DNA of 64,000 nucleotides, taken from NCBI RefSeq assembly GCF_000973725.1, contig NZ_CP009621.1:1703501-1767500 (forward strand). Direction: 5' to 3'. Shown piece after piece: positions 8,482 through 18,800 of the stretch. Each line of letters starts with the position of its first letter. Position 1 is the stretch's first letter. The position numbers were made by a program, and so were the translations under genes. The DNA is from Pontibacter korlensis. Its GTDB lineage: Bacteria; Bacteroidota; Bacteroidia; Cytophagales; Hymenobacteraceae. Below the pieces are notes generated by a model that saw nothing but the letters and a program-made list of their open reading frames with translations, searched no databases and was not told the DNA's origin.

Positions 8482-9294
8482 GTGAAAAAGATTCTAATAC
8501 CAACAGACCTAACACTTCACTCCCTAAACCTTATAAAGTATGCACTGCACCTACTGAAGGGAGAAACCTGCCAAATTGCTTTAGTGCATCCGGTGCCTCT
8601 GCCAGATTCTATTACGGAGCTTCTGATGTTGCCCAGAGACGAAGAGGGGCAGGAGAAGGCAAGTAAAGCTTTTAAAAATGCCTTAAAACGAATTGCTAAA
8701 GCATATGCAGTTGAAATTAACAGTATACAAACAGAGCGTATTTACTGCAATAATTCTTCACAGATCCGGAGCTTTATAGTTAACAACAAGATAGATTTGG
8801 TACTTAGTCCGGTTCAGGTAACAAGAGTGTCCGATGCTATAAGCCAGTTCAATAGCCTGGTAAAAGGTGTGCCTTGCCCGGTTCTGTATGTTCCCGAGCT
8901 TTTCGAGATCAATCGTTTCAGGAAAATTGCCCTTGTGCTTGATGTGGAGGATAAAACAGACTCGCTACCCGATGAGACATTGGTGAACCTTCTCTGCAGA
9001 AACGATTACCACATTACATTTCTGCTTGTGTTTAAGCCAGGGACAAGTACGGATAGGCTGAAGCATGCACTGGACGTAATATATTCCTCTAAGATGCTTG
9101 AAGGTATCAGCTACTCGGTTCACCTCATACATGAAGCAGACCTCACGAGCGGTGTAGTCTCTTTTATAGATGAGTTTGAGGTAGACTTGGTTGTTACCTG
9201 TAAGAAGAAAAGTATGCTCGACTACCTGCGGCTGGGCAGAGGTTTCAGTCCCAAAGCCATCAACACCAAAGTGCCTCTTCTTTCTGTAAGGTAG
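8482..9294 (+). CDS. Tandem-domain universal stress protein
   Basis: 270-residue cytosolic protein made of two UspA-like alpha/beta domains. The first begins with KKILIPTDLTLHSLNLIKYAL and ends with GVPCPVLYVPE; the second starts at RKIALVLDVEDK and ends with TKVPLLSVR. The G-x2-G-x9-G(S/T) nucleotide loop is degenerate in both halves (first domain SPVQVTRVSDAISQF), so ATP binding is doubtful. The start is GTG (gtgaaaaagatt), which gives the standard MKKILIPTD beginning. The bestrophin gene follows after 54 bases in the same direction, so the two may form a unit. Confidence 0.87.
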   Translation: MKKILIPTDLTLHSLNLIKYALHLLKGETCQIALVHPVPLPDSITELLMLPRDEEGQEKASKAFKNALKRIAKAYAVEINSIQTERIYCNNSSQIRSFIVNNKIDLVLSPVQVTRVSDAISQFNSLVKGVPCPVLYVPELFEINRFRKIALVLDVEDKTDSLPDETLVNLLCRNDYHITFLLVFKPGTSTDRLKHALDVIYSSKMLEGISYSVHLIHEADLTSGVVSFIDEFEVDLVVTCKKKSMLDYLRLGRGFSPKAINTKVPLLSVR

Positions 9295-9348
9295 AGGCTT
9301 TACAAGTTTATAACTGGTTTAACTCAGGCCAACTTAATCCTATCTCCA

Positions 9349-10263
9349 ATGTTGTTAAAGACAAATATTCCCATTGGGTATGTGTTTGGGAAAATAAAGT
9401 TCGAGGTTTTCTTCGTTTCTGTATATGCTACTCTAATTGCTGTAGAGGACACTTTCTTCCACTTTCTTGACCTCTCTATTCCGCTGAGCGTGCCCATGGT
9501 GCTCGGTACAGTGCTTTCGCTGCTGCTGGCCTTTAAATCGAACCAGGCATACGACAGATGGTGGGAAGCAAGAATAGTTTGGGGAGCTATTGTAAACGAC
9601 TCTCGCTCCCTTATTCGGCAGGTGCTTTGCTTTACCGAGGCACCTTACCCTTCTGAAGAAGTGACCCAGCTGGTGGAGCGTTTTACTAACCGGCAAATTG
9701 CCTGGTGTTACAGCCTCGGCATGTCCCTCCGCAATAAAATGGACATGCGCAAAATTGAGAAGTACCTGCCTCAGGAAGAGATTTCCTTTATTAAGAAGCA
9801 CAGTAACATACCCAACGCTTTGCTGGAGCTGCATGCCCGAGATTTGAGGCACGCACTGAATGAAGGCTGGCTGAACAAATATCAGCAGGTAGAAATAGAT
9901 GCCACCTTAACCCGTCTGACTGATTGTATGGGTAAGTGTGAGCGTATCAAAAATACCGTTTTCCCGGTAACTTATACACTTTACACACATTTCTCTCTGT
10001 TCTTCTTTATTCTGCTGTTGCCTTTTGCGCTACTCGAGATATTTGGTGTGTTAGAGGTTCTGATGGTTATAGCAATTTCGTCTGCTTTCTTCCTGATCGA
10101 GAAAATGGCTATCCATCTGCAGGACCCGTTCGAGAATAAGCCTACAGACACACCGGTTACAGCTATAGCCAGAACAATCGAAATTAACCTAAAGCAGATG
10201 ATCGAAGCTAAAAATGTGCCTCAGCCCGTCCAGCCTGTGGGAAACAGCTTCTATGTGCTATAA
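9349..10263 (+). CDS. Bestrophin-family membrane channel
   Basis: 304-residue bacterial bestrophin (UPF0187/YneE type). It shows an N-terminal membrane pair (EVFFVSVYATLIAV and VPMVLGTVLSLLLAFKSNQAYDRWWEARIVWG), the family hallmark SNQAYDRWWEAR, a long helical cytosolic middle, and a second membrane pair around residues 205-250 (HFSLFFFILLLPFALLEIFGVLEVLMVI), followed by DPFENKPTDTP. Bestrophins form pentameric anion or cation channels; selectivity cannot be predicted here. The start is ATG, 54 bases after the universal stress gene. A strong hairpin terminates the unit. Confidence 0.92.
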   Translation: MLLKTNIPIGYVFGKIKFEVFFVSVYATLIAVEDTFFHFLDLSIPLSVPMVLGTVLSLLLAFKSNQAYDRWWEARIVWGAIVNDSRSLIRQVLCFTEAPYPSEEVTQLVERFTNRQIAWCYSLGMSLRNKMDMRKIEKYLPQEEISFIKKHSNIPNALLELHARDLRHALNEGWLNKYQQVEIDATLTRLTDCMGKCERIKNTVFPVTYTLYTHFSLFFFILLLPFALLEIFGVLEVLMVIAISSAFFLIEKMAIHLQDPFENKPTDTPVTAIARTIEINLKQMIEAKNVPQPVQPVGNSFYVL

Positions 10264-10302
10264 GCCACAGCAGTACAAAATTTTTAAACGTTGTAGTAAG
10301 TT

Positions 10303-10353
10303 TATTACAGAACAGGCCTGCCACATCAACTGTAGCAGGCCTGTTCTGTAATA
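10303..10353. terminator. Bidirectional terminator between bestrophin and def
   Basis: A stem of 17 bp or more (TTACAGAACAGGCCTGC and its exact complement) with a 13-base loop, between two convergent genes. Confidence 0.85.
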
Positions 10354-10368
10354 GTTCTAAATATAAAC

Positions 10369-10938
10369 CTAGCGCTTTTTGGCCAGAGCCGGGAAGTTCA
10401 TCTTATAATCGGCGTCTACTTCGCCCTTAGAGATCTTAGCCAGCTTGTTCTTAATCAGGCGCTTCTTCAGGCCAGACAGATAGTCTGTAAACAGAATACC
10501 TTCAATGTGGTCGTACTCGTGCTGGATAACGCGGGCGGTCATGCCGTCATACGTATCCTCATGCTCATTCCACTCCTCATCAAAATAGCGTATAACAATG
10601 CGCTCTGGGCGATATACTACCTCGCGCACGCCAGGTATGCTCAGGCAGCCTTCCTCAAAACCCCACTCTTCTCCGTCTTCCTCTATTATCTCTGGGTTAA
10701 TAAAGGCTTTCTTAACACCTTTGCCCTCATCGCCTTCATCCATCATTGGCTCAGAGTCAATCACAAACAGGCGTATGCTCTTGCCGATTTGTGGGGCAGC
10801 CAAGCCTACACCATGGGCATGATACATGGTGGCAAACATATCCTCCACCAGCTCTTTCAGGTTTGGGTAGTCCTGTGGAATATCCTCGGCTACTTCTTTT
10901 AGTACAGGGTCGCCATAGGCAACAATTGGGTAAATCAT
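10369..10938 (-). CDS. def: Peptide deformylase
   Basis: Removes the formyl group from the N-terminal methionine of nascent proteins. The three family motifs are present: GVGLAAPQIG (residues 43-52), EGCLSIPG with metal ligand Cys98, and QHEYDHIEG with His140, His144 and catalytic Glu141. At 189 residues it is slightly long because of an acidic insert (MMDEGDEGKG) near residue 66-75, frequent in Bacteroidota enzymes. It overlaps the ruvX stop by four bases (ATGA type), so the two are translationally coupled. Confidence 0.97.
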   Translation of the reverse strand: MIYPIVAYGDPVLKEVAEDIPQDYPNLKELVEDMFATMYHAHGVGLAAPQIGKSIRLFVIDSEPMMDEGDEGKGVKKAFINPEIIEEDGEEWGFEEGCLSIPGVREVVYRPERIVIRYFDEEWNEHEDTYDGMTARVIQHEYDHIEGILFTDYLSGLKKRLIKNKLAKISKGEVDADYKMNFPALAKKR

Positions 10939-11351
10939 ATACTTCTGCTTTCTAAATACGACTGTAAAATAATTACGGCGCTTATGCGGTCTACCGTGCC
11001 TTTATCCTGTCGGGCCTTCTTTTTCAATCCGCCGGCAAGCATAGTTTGCTGCGCAATTTTTGAAGTAAAACGCTCGTCTACGGTATGCACCGGTATAGCC
11101 GGAAACTCCTTCTGCAGCTTTCGCTGAAAGCCTACCACATGCTGCGTATTATCAGTGGCTTCGCCGGAGAGCCGCTTGGGCATTCCCAGCACAAATGCCT
11201 CTACAGGCTCGCGCTGCACATAGGCCTTTAAGTAAGATAACACATCCTGGGCATGAACGGTTTCTAGGGGGCTGGCAATAAGCTGGAGCGTATCCGTGGC
11301 AGCTAGCCCCACACGTTTAGTCCCGTAATCAATTCCTAAAATTCTGCCCAT
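10935..11351 (-). CDS. ruvX: Putative Holliday junction resolvase / pre-16S rRNA nuclease YqgF
   Basis: 138-residue RNase H-fold protein. MGRILGIDYGTKRVGLAATD holds the first catalytic Asp, VLGMPKRLSG the second motif, and VDERFTS the third, ending in DRISAVIILQSYLE. The family matures 16S rRNA 5' ends and has been proposed to resolve Holliday junctions. It is the first gene of a ruvX-def operon with a 4-base overlap. A TACCTTTG box lies 34 bases upstream (11385-11392, minus strand). Confidence 0.95.
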   Translation of the reverse strand: MGRILGIDYGTKRVGLAATDTLQLIASPLETVHAQDVLSYLKAYVQREPVEAFVLGMPKRLSGEATDNTQHVVGFQRKLQKEFPAIPVHTVDERFTSKIAQQTMLAGGLKKKARQDKGTVDRISAVIILQSYLESRSI

Positions 11352-11384
11352 AAGTATAAAATGCCGCCGCTGAGGTTATCTGTA

Positions 11385-11392
11385 CAAAGGTA
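11385..11392 (-). promoter_or_regulatory. TACCTTTG -7 element for ruvX-def
   Basis: Reads TACCTTTG on the minus strand, an exact match to the Bacteroidota -7 consensus TAnnTTTG, upstream of the ruvX start. Confidence 0.6.
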
Positions 11393-11594
11393 AGGGTTTA
11401 AAAATTAATCTGATAGTGCGCACGGTACTTTGCCACGGCTGTAAAGAGCATGCATGTGCTAATAACTTATGGCAACTTAAACAAATCTGAATTTGTATAG
11501 ATATAAAGGAGCTCAGTATATTTAGGGTAAATTATTGTACTACTTTGCCGTGCCTGTACTGTGGCAATAACTTAAATTTATATCATTCAAACCT

Positions 11595-13256
11595 ATGGAC
11601 AAGATGGAGCATGGTGAGGAAAAAAGCAGAGTCCGGAATTCAGGATTTCAGATAAAGCTGCCTCTGTTTATAAGTATAGCCTTGGTGGTGGGTGTGTTGT
11701 TAGGTGCTACTACGTTCTCCCCATCTACCAGTAATCCACAAGGTACAGCCAAAAGTTACCTGAAGTTCCGTGATGTACTAAGCTATATAGACCGTGATTA
11801 TGTAGATACGGTTGATGTGGAGGCGCTGACAGATTATGCCATCACTAAAATGCTGGAGAAACTTGACCCGCATACAGCGTACATTCCGGCGGAAGAACTG
11901 GCTATGGCGCGCTCTTACCTCGAAGGTGACTTTGAGGGCATTGGTGTAGAGTTCAACATCTTTAAAGATACGATTTATGTGATCACGCCCCTGAGTGGCG
12001 GTCCATCCGAGGCAGCAGGTATACAGGCAGGCGATAAGATTATTAAAGTAAATGGGGAAAATGTAGCTGGTACAGGCATAAATAACGAGGGTGTTTTTAA
12101 GCGCCTGCGTGGCCCCAAAGGAACTAAAGTAAGTATTACAGTACAGCGTGAAGCTGTAAAAAAGCCTCTCAGTTTTACCATTGAGCGCAGCAAAATACCG
12201 ACACACTCTGTGGATGTAAGCTATATGGTGGATGATAGAACCGGCTACATTAAAGTAAGTCGTTTCTCGGCTACCACCTATGAGGAGTTTATGGAGGCGC
12301 TGAGTAAGCTGAAGAGCAAAGGCATAAAACAGTTGATGCTTGATCTGCGCGGGAACCCTGGTGGCTACATGGACCATGCTATACGTATGGCCGACGAGTT
12401 CATAGACGGTGATAAAATGATTGTGTACACCGATGGCAAAGGTACCCGCTACGACTCCAAGACGTTTGCCCAGAAGCAAGGTGCGTTTGAGAAAGGATCC
12501 TTGGTTGTGTTGCTGGACGAGGGTAGTGCCTCAGCATCTGAGATTGTAGCCGGAGCGCTTCAAGATAACGACCGTGCCTTGATTGTAGGCCGCCGTTCTT
12601 TTGGCAAGGGTCTGGTTCAAATGCCGATTCCGCTGAACGATGGCTCTGAACTGCGCCTCACCATATCGCGCTACTATACACCTAGTGGTCGCTCCATCCA
12701 AAAGCCTTACGGCGAGGGCATGGAAAACTATGAGATGGATATTCTGAACCGCTTTGAAAACGGGGAATACTTCCACCCGGATAGCAGCCTTTTTGTTGAT
12801 TCGCTTAAGTATACAACCTTGGGTGGGCGCGCAGTGTACGGCGGCGGCGGCATTATGCCGGACGTGTTTGTACCACGCGATACCACAGAGTTATCGCAGT
12901 ACTTAAGCCAGCTGTATAACAAGAACGTTATTCGGGAGTACAGCCTGGAGTATTACCAGAAGCACCGCAAAGAGCTGGAGAAAATGCCTTTCGAGAAGTT
13001 TAATAAGAACTTTACGGTTACAGATAGAATGCTGCAGGAAGTAGTACAGACAGCTAGTGCCTCAGGGGTAGAGTATAACGAGGCGGAGTTCAAGCGTTCT
13101 AAGAGCCTGCTCCGTAACAACCTTAAAGCCTTCATCGCACGAAGTGTGTATGGCAACGATGGCTTTTTCCCGGTGCTGCACCAGTCGGATGAGGAGTTTC
13201 AGCAGGCACTGAAGCACTTTAGCCGGGCACAGCAGATGGCCGCAGGTAGTATGTAA
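11595..13256 (+). CDS. S41-family C-terminal processing peptidase (CtpA-like)
   Basis: 553-residue exported protease. It has one N-terminal membrane anchor (residues 21-39, LPLFISIALVVGVLLGAT), then a PDZ domain (about 95-170, with SGGPSEAAGIQAGDKIIKVN), then the S41 catalytic domain. The Ser/Lys dyad is Ser313 in GSASASEI and Lys338 in RRSFGKGLVQ, 25 residues apart as in the tail-specific proteases. The protein acts in the periplasm and trims C-termini of envelope proteins. The start is ATG; MDKMEHG leaves a cytosolic tail of about 20 residues. The gene appears to stand alone. Confidence 0.94.
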   Translation: MDKMEHGEEKSRVRNSGFQIKLPLFISIALVVGVLLGATTFSPSTSNPQGTAKSYLKFRDVLSYIDRDYVDTVDVEALTDYAITKMLEKLDPHTAYIPAEELAMARSYLEGDFEGIGVEFNIFKDTIYVITPLSGGPSEAAGIQAGDKIIKVNGENVAGTGINNEGVFKRLRGPKGTKVSITVQREAVKKPLSFTIERSKIPTHSVDVSYMVDDRTGYIKVSRFSATTYEEFMEALSKLKSKGIKQLMLDLRGNPGGYMDHAIRMADEFIDGDKMIVYTDGKGTRYDSKTFAQKQGAFEKGSLVVLLDEGSASASEIVAGALQDNDRALIVGRRSFGKGLVQMPIPLNDGSELRLTISRYYTPSGRSIQKPYGEGMENYEMDILNRFENGEYFHPDSSLFVDSLKYTTLGGRAVYGGGGIMPDVFVPRDTTELSQYLSQLYNKNVIREYSLEYYQKHRKELEKMPFEKFNKNFTVTDRMLQEVVQTASASGVEYNEAEFKRSKSLLRNNLKAFIARSVYGNDGFFPVLHQSDEEFQQALKHFSRAQQMAAGSM

Positions 13257-13385
13257 GTGTGGCAAAGGACTGTATGAGCGATAGACAAAGGAATGCCAAG
13301 ATATAATATCGAATTATTCCTTTGCCTTTCTGAAAGCTTTCCCTTTGTCATCAATAGAGAGCACCACCTTAAAAACTGATCATAC

Positions 13386-14570
13386 ATGGCCTTTTACTAC
13401 AAACTTGGAGAAATTCCGCACAAGCGGCACACGCAGTTTCGGCAACCTGATGGTAGTCTATATGCTGAGCAGCTGGTAGGTACCCTTGGCTTTAGCGGGG
13501 TTTCGTCGCTACTGTACCATATCAACCCGCCCACACAGATTAGCCGCATCGGTGAGGCAAAGCCGTTTGCACCAAAAAAGGCAGAGGGTATAAAACTGGC
13601 GCCACAGCATTTGCGCACTGTAGAAGTCAACGCTACTGGCACCGATTACCTTAGTGCACGCAAAACGATGCTGTTCAACAACGACGTTGCCATCAGCCTC
13701 TGCAACCCATCAGAACGTGAGATGAACTACTACTATAAAAACGGGCAGGCTGATGAAGTAGTGTTTGTTCATGATGGCTCCGGCGACCTGCTTACCCAAA
13801 TGGGGCGCATTCCTTTTCAGGCTGGCGATTATCTTGTTATTCCGCGCACAGTCATCCACAAGTTCCGCTTCAACGAAAGTGAAAACCAGGTAAGGCTGCT
13901 GGTAATAGAGTCTTTTAGCCCGATAGAAACACCTCGCCGCTACCGCAACCACTTCGGCCAGTTGCTGGAGCACTCACCATTTTGCGAGCGCGATATGCGC
14001 CCTCCGGTGGAGTTGATAACGGAAACCCAGAAAGGCGAGCACCTGGTGCAGGTGAAGAAGGAAGGAGAGCTACACCAGTTCTATTATAATTTCAGTCCTT
14101 TTGATGCTGTTGGTTGGGATGGCTACTTTTACCCTTATGCCTTCTCCATTTTTGATTTTGAGCCGATAACAGGCCGTATTCATCAGCCGCCTCCGGTGCA
14201 CCAGACCTTTGAGGCACATAACTTCGTGATCTGCTCTTTTGTGCCACGCCTCTTCGATTTCCACCCGCTGTCTATACCTGCTCCTTATAACCATTCCAAC
14301 GTAGACTCTGATGAGGTGCTATACTATGTAGAAGGAAACTTTATGAGCCGTAAAGGCGTGGATCGTGGTTCGTTTACTATTCACCCGGGAGGTATCCCGC
14401 ACGGGCCGCACCCAGGTACAGTAGAGGCAAGTATCGGCAAGAAGGAAACAAACGAGTATGCCGTGATGATTGATACTTTCCGGCCACTACATTTAACAGA
14501 GGACGCCCTGCCATACCTGGACCAGAACTACCCAATGAGCTGGAACGAGCATGGCAGCACAAAAGCCTAA
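13386..14570 (+). CDS. hmgA: Homogentisate 1,2-dioxygenase
   Basis: 394-residue cupin-fold iron enzyme that opens the ring of homogentisate to maleylacetoacetate in tyrosine/phenylalanine breakdown. Family features: GFSGVSSLLYHINPPTQ near the start, the ligand region HSNVDSDEVLYYVEGNF, and HPGGIPHGPHPGTVE near the C-terminus. The length fits the short bacterial form found in Bacteroidota, which is trimmed relative to the ~440-residue proteobacterial enzyme. No other homogentisate-pathway gene is nearby. Confidence 0.95.
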   Translation: MAFYYKLGEIPHKRHTQFRQPDGSLYAEQLVGTLGFSGVSSLLYHINPPTQISRIGEAKPFAPKKAEGIKLAPQHLRTVEVNATGTDYLSARKTMLFNNDVAISLCNPSEREMNYYYKNGQADEVVFVHDGSGDLLTQMGRIPFQAGDYLVIPRTVIHKFRFNESENQVRLLVIESFSPIETPRRYRNHFGQLLEHSPFCERDMRPPVELITETQKGEHLVQVKKEGELHQFYYNFSPFDAVGWDGYFYPYAFSIFDFEPITGRIHQPPPVHQTFEAHNFVICSFVPRLFDFHPLSIPAPYNHSNVDSDEVLYYVEGNFMSRKGVDRGSFTIHPGGIPHGPHPGTVEASIGKKETNEYAVMIDTFRPLHLTEDALPYLDQNYPMSWNEHGSTKA

Positions 14571-14681
14571 TAACGTTATGTTTGACTAAACTGCGCAGTG
14601 TTTTGTAACTTGCGGCGGGAAAGGCGAGACTAAGGTCTTTGTTTTTCCCGCCGTACTATTTTCACCCTATCACAAATACTG

Positions 14682-15209
14682 ATGAAAAGATTGATGTTGA
14701 TGGTTGTGCTACTGTTTGCTGTTGTAGCTACTGCCTGCGAGAAAATTGATGACCTGCTAACCTTTTATATCAATGAGGATGAGACTTTCACAATCGAGTC
14801 TGGTTTCCCGTTAGGAGCAGTGATACCGGCTACGCCTTTTACGGTTACCACTAACTCAGAAGAAACGTTTAAGAATAACAAAACGCGTGCAGAGTTGGTT
14901 AAGGACGTTAGCCTGAACCGGCTGGAGTTAACTATAGTTGAGCCGGAAGGGCAAAACTTTGATTTCCTGAAGCGCATTGAGCTGTATATTTCCAGCGAAA
15001 ACCAGCCTGAGGTTAGGATTGCCTACCTGGAGGAGGTGCCGGCGGGAACAACAGTGCTAAAGCTGAAATCCACTAATGCCAAGTTAGATGAGTATATCAA
15101 GAGCGACCGTTATACCATTCGCACAGAGGCTGAGCTAGCAAAACCAGTTACACAAGACATAACCATCAAAGCTGATATGCGATTTAAAGTAACCGCAGAT
15201 CCTTTATAA
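14682..15209 (+). CDS. Hypothetical lipoprotein
   Basis: 175-residue protein with a lipoprotein signal peptide (MKRLMLMVVLLFAVVATAC; the cysteine is residue 19). The mature part is beta-rich with segments such as TIVEPEGQNFDFLKRIELYIS, suggesting a soluble periplasmic or outer-membrane-anchored sandwich. I do not recognise a family. The GroES-like gene starts almost directly after its stop, so the two are probably co-transcribed. Confidence 0.75.
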   Translation: MKRLMLMVVLLFAVVATACEKIDDLLTFYINEDETFTIESGFPLGAVIPATPFTVTTNSEETFKNNKTRAELVKDVSLNRLELTIVEPEGQNFDFLKRIELYISSENQPEVRIAYLEEVPAGTTVLKLKSTNAKLDEYIKSDRYTIRTEAELAKPVTQDITIKADMRFKVTADPL

Positions 15210-15225
15210 GATGCATACATTACAA

Positions 15226-15603
15226 ATGAGAATCTCAGAAGATAATAAGTTAGAAAAGATCATCATAGTGGGAGATCGTGTGCTGATTAAGCCGAAGACC
15301 TCCCGCGACCAGACCAAAAGTGGTTTGTACCTGCCACCGGGGGTACAGGAGAAGGAAAAGGTACAGGAAGGCTACATCATGAAAGTAGGTCCAGGATATC
15401 CGATTCCAGCTGACTTTGGCTATGATGAGGAGTCGTGGGGGCAGGAAGAGGAAGAAGTCCGCTATATCCCGCTTCAAGCTAAAGAGGGCGACTTAGCCAT
15501 TTACCTACAGCGCGATGCCATTGAAATAAGCTACCTCGGCGAGAGATACTTTATCGTGCCTCAATCTGCTGTGCTGATGCTGGTGCGTGAGGAGGACTTA
15601 TAG
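15226..15603 (+). CDS. GroES-like co-chaperonin family protein
   Basis: 125 residues from the second ATG; the first ATG at 15211 would add five residues (MHTLQ) and begins two bases after the previous stop. VGDRVLIKPKTSRDQTKSGLYLPPG is the GroES strand-and-mobile-loop pattern, and ERYFIVPQSAVLMLV closes the barrel. An acidic insert (DEESWGQEEEEV) distinguishes it from the canonical ~95-residue GroES. No groEL is adjacent, so this is probably the second, stand-alone GroES-like protein of Bacteroidota. I prefer the later start because it gives the normal family beginning. Confidence 0.85.
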   Translation: MRISEDNKLEKIIIVGDRVLIKPKTSRDQTKSGLYLPPGVQEKEKVQEGYIMKVGPGYPIPADFGYDEESWGQEEEEVRYIPLQAKEGDLAIYLQRDAIEISYLGERYFIVPQSAVLMLVREEDL

Positions 15604-15610
15604 ACTACTC

Positions 15611-15678
15611 ACAACTGTATTAAATAAAAGAAGCCCCGGCTGCATATAGCCGGGGCTTCTTTTATTTAATACAGTTGT
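15611..15678 (+). terminator. Very long perfect terminator hairpin
   Basis: Two 30-base arms that are exact reverse complements (from ACAACTGTATT to CCCCGGC and back) with the 8-base loop TGCATATA. The GC core GAAGCCCCGGC is followed by TTCTTTTATTT, so it can terminate the GroES-like unit. Arms this long and perfect are unusual for a plain terminator. Confidence 0.85.
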
Positions 15679-15758
15679 TAGAGTGGTTTAGTCAGAGTAA
15701 AGTTGGGACTTTGGAAGCTAGATGAACCTATGGCACTGGCAGGTACTTAGTTTAAAAC

Positions 15759-15791
15759 AAAGAGCCGGCGCTGTGGCAGCACCGGCTCTTT
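15759..15791 (-). terminator. Terminator of the subtilase gene
   Basis: The stem AAAGAGCCGG / CCGGCTCTTT with an inner GCTG/CAGC pairing lies 31 bases downstream of the minus-strand subtilase stop. Confidence 0.75.
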
Positions 15792-15821
15792 ACAAGGGTA
15801 AAGGGGTATAGTATAAAGGGG

Positions 15822-18800
15822 TTATTTTCGAATCATAATCTTTTGGGTATAAACCTGCCCGCCATGCTGCAGGCGCACAATGTATAGGCCGTTTGAATGT
15901 TTAGACAAGTCAAAGGAGCCCTTGTACTGGCCGTTAATCTGGCGAACGGAGGTAGAGTACAGTTGCTTGCCCAGTAAGTCTACTACTGTTAATGTCAGAT
16001 CTACCGGGGAGGAAGTCTCTACAGTATAGCTGAATTTACCGTCTGCACTTGGGTTCGGGAACACCATCAGCTCTGGCCCTATATTTCGCTCTGCACTTTC
16101 CAGCTCATACCTGTATGCTAAAGACATTTCAGATACGCAGCCATCCTTAAACGTTACGACACTGTACCTGCCATTCATAGTAGGGGTAAAGCGCTGGGTA
16201 GTTGCTGCCTGTAGCGGCTCGCCATCCAGGTACCACTGGTTACCCTCCGGTTGGCTGGATACCAGTTCTTTGCCCTCGCGGCTTACCTCAGGCTTATCAA
16301 GCGGAGCGCCAACTTTCTGAGTAACTGCAACTCGTGGACTTGGACAACCTAGCGCACGCACCTTCAGATCATAGAAATAGTAATAGTAGCTGTCCCAGGT
16401 TACGGAGCCGGAATTAGTGGCTGTGTTACCGCTGATAGAAAATACCTGGTCGATACCGAAAGGATAGCCCTGTACACCGGCGTTATTGCGGTAAATAGTG
16501 GCACCATTCTCATAAGAGATTGCAATGTTGTAAGTGCCTGCCTGCGGCAACTCCAAGCCAAGGTAGTACAGCTGGCCCTGATCGTTAGGGTCATCTGGCT
16601 GAGGGCCTTCGGCAGGTGTGCTTCGCGTAGCGGTAACATTTAGCGTGCGCGACGATATGGGAGCTCCGTTGCTGTCATACACCGTAAAAGTGATTTTGCC
16701 ACTATGGCCAATGTATAGTCGGGCCTGCTCTAGCACCATAGGTGCCTGCGTAGCTACCTGCACATCCGGAGAGAACTGGTTATAGCCACCACCTGCAAAG
16801 ACATTCTTGTTAGCAGGGCCTACTGTGCCTGAGAAATCATCAAAGGCAGCATAGAGTGTATTTCCGGCCTTGGCTGTTGCAACCTGTACCTGGCTTCCTG
16901 CTGCTATAGGTGTTGTGCTGGTAGGGGAGGTGTACCAATAAGGCGTTCCACCACCCTCTGCCGATAAAGTATAGGCTAGACCCTCGCCGCATCGAAAGGC
17001 AGAAGCATTTACAGGAGCAGAACTTTCAGTAGCTACTGTGAAAGAATAGCCGCGCTGGTTGTTACTCTCTACCGCATCAGATGCTAAATTAGACTGTGCC
17101 AGCAGTTCATAAGTAGCACCTGCTTCCGTGGCAAAAGAACCATCAAGCAGCAATTCAGCCTGTGTAAAAGCTGCAAGCTTGCCTGCAAAGGATCCTGTTA
17201 GCGTTGTGAGCTCTTGCCCATTCTTAAGAACTTTGATAGATACAGGTATATTCTGCTGTTCTGCTGTGCCATTGTTACGGATAGCCACGACCAGATTCTG
17301 TGCAGTGGAGGCACACAGTGAGCTAGCACCCACAGGCTGTACGGCTGCTATACTTATGTCTCGCTGAGGTTTGATAAACTGGATAAGATAATCCTGCGTT
17401 TCGCCGCGTGTATAGCTGTTGCAGGCACTGACTGCAGAGGCGCTGCTAGTCTCCTGTACTACCACGCGCATTCGCACCTTATCATCTGCTGCCAATGTGC
17501 CTGGTGCATTGATAGTGGCTGTAAAAGTGCCGTTGCCGTTAATCGTGCCAGATGTGGCTACAGTTTCACCGGCATCTGTAAAGTTACCGTTACCATTCCA
17601 GTCGATAAACACTTTAGCCACCTTAGCGGCATCTGTTCCGCAGCTACCCAGCTCCAGCGTTATCTGTCTTGCCTGACTTGGCTCCATGGTGAACACAGTA
17701 GCGGTCAAGTCGCGATAGGTAGTGCAGTCGTCTTTCAGGTTTACAGTCTGCGTGCCGAAGATCAGTTTATTGATGCGGGCCCCTTGGTTAGAGGTAGGGG
17801 CGCTTGCGCAAACAGCTGTGCCACCCACACCGCTTGCCAACAGAGAAAAGGCTTGAGGACCATCTTTAAGTGTTCCTTTATGCCCAATCGTGATGGTGTA
17901 CTTCTTGCCCGGTACGGCGTCAGCTATCAAAATCTGCTCGACATTATCTACTATGTTATCGCCTGTTTTGGCAGCAGCCTCAGGTGCAGCAGGGTCAAGC
18001 GTCCAAGGCAGGTAGTTTTTGCCGTTGCCGGATACACGTATGTCCAGGTCATTCACCAGTTTTGGCGAGCGGTTGTTCAGCACCTTAGGGCCAAGTGCCA
18101 TAACACTGCCCTTCGGGTCTGTCCAGGAGATGGTGATTTTAAGAGGTCCGGCACCGGAGGCTGTTACCTCCAGTGTCTGCGGTTGGTTTTGAGCCAGCGT
18201 CCTTTCTTCCAGCAAATGAGTGCCACCAGTATTGCTGATAACGCTGGCTGCTTGCTCCGCATTCAGAAGCCCCCAGCCGTACACGTAGTCAGGGCCTGCT
18301 GAGGCTCCTGCCTCGTCGGCAGTATGTATTGCCAAGCCTTTTAGAGTGGATGCACGCATAAAGCTGCCGCTTTTAAGGTTTGCATAGTGCTCCTGTAGCA
18401 GCAAAAGGGTACCCGAAACGTTAGGAGCAGCCATAGAGGTGCCGCTCTGCACTGCATAGCTTCTATCGTTGGTAGAGGTGGTAGAAAGTACACGAACGCC
18501 GTTGCCCACTATGTCTGGCTTTATACGCCCATCGTCTGTGGGCCCCCAGGAGCTGAAGGAAGACATTTTTACGTCCTGCGGCTGGTTATAGCCATCTGTT
18601 ATAGCCGCTACAGCGCCTACGGTAAGAATATTCTTGGCAGTGCCCGATGTAGAAATTACATCATAGCCATCGTTGCTGCTTATGTTGGCAGGACGCTCCT
18701 TTACCAGCTCGAAGGTGCCGTTGCTTTTGCGCAGGAAGTATGGTTTGCCCACTTCCGGGCCAGTCTCACCGTGGTTGTTACCTGCTGATTTTACTATAAG

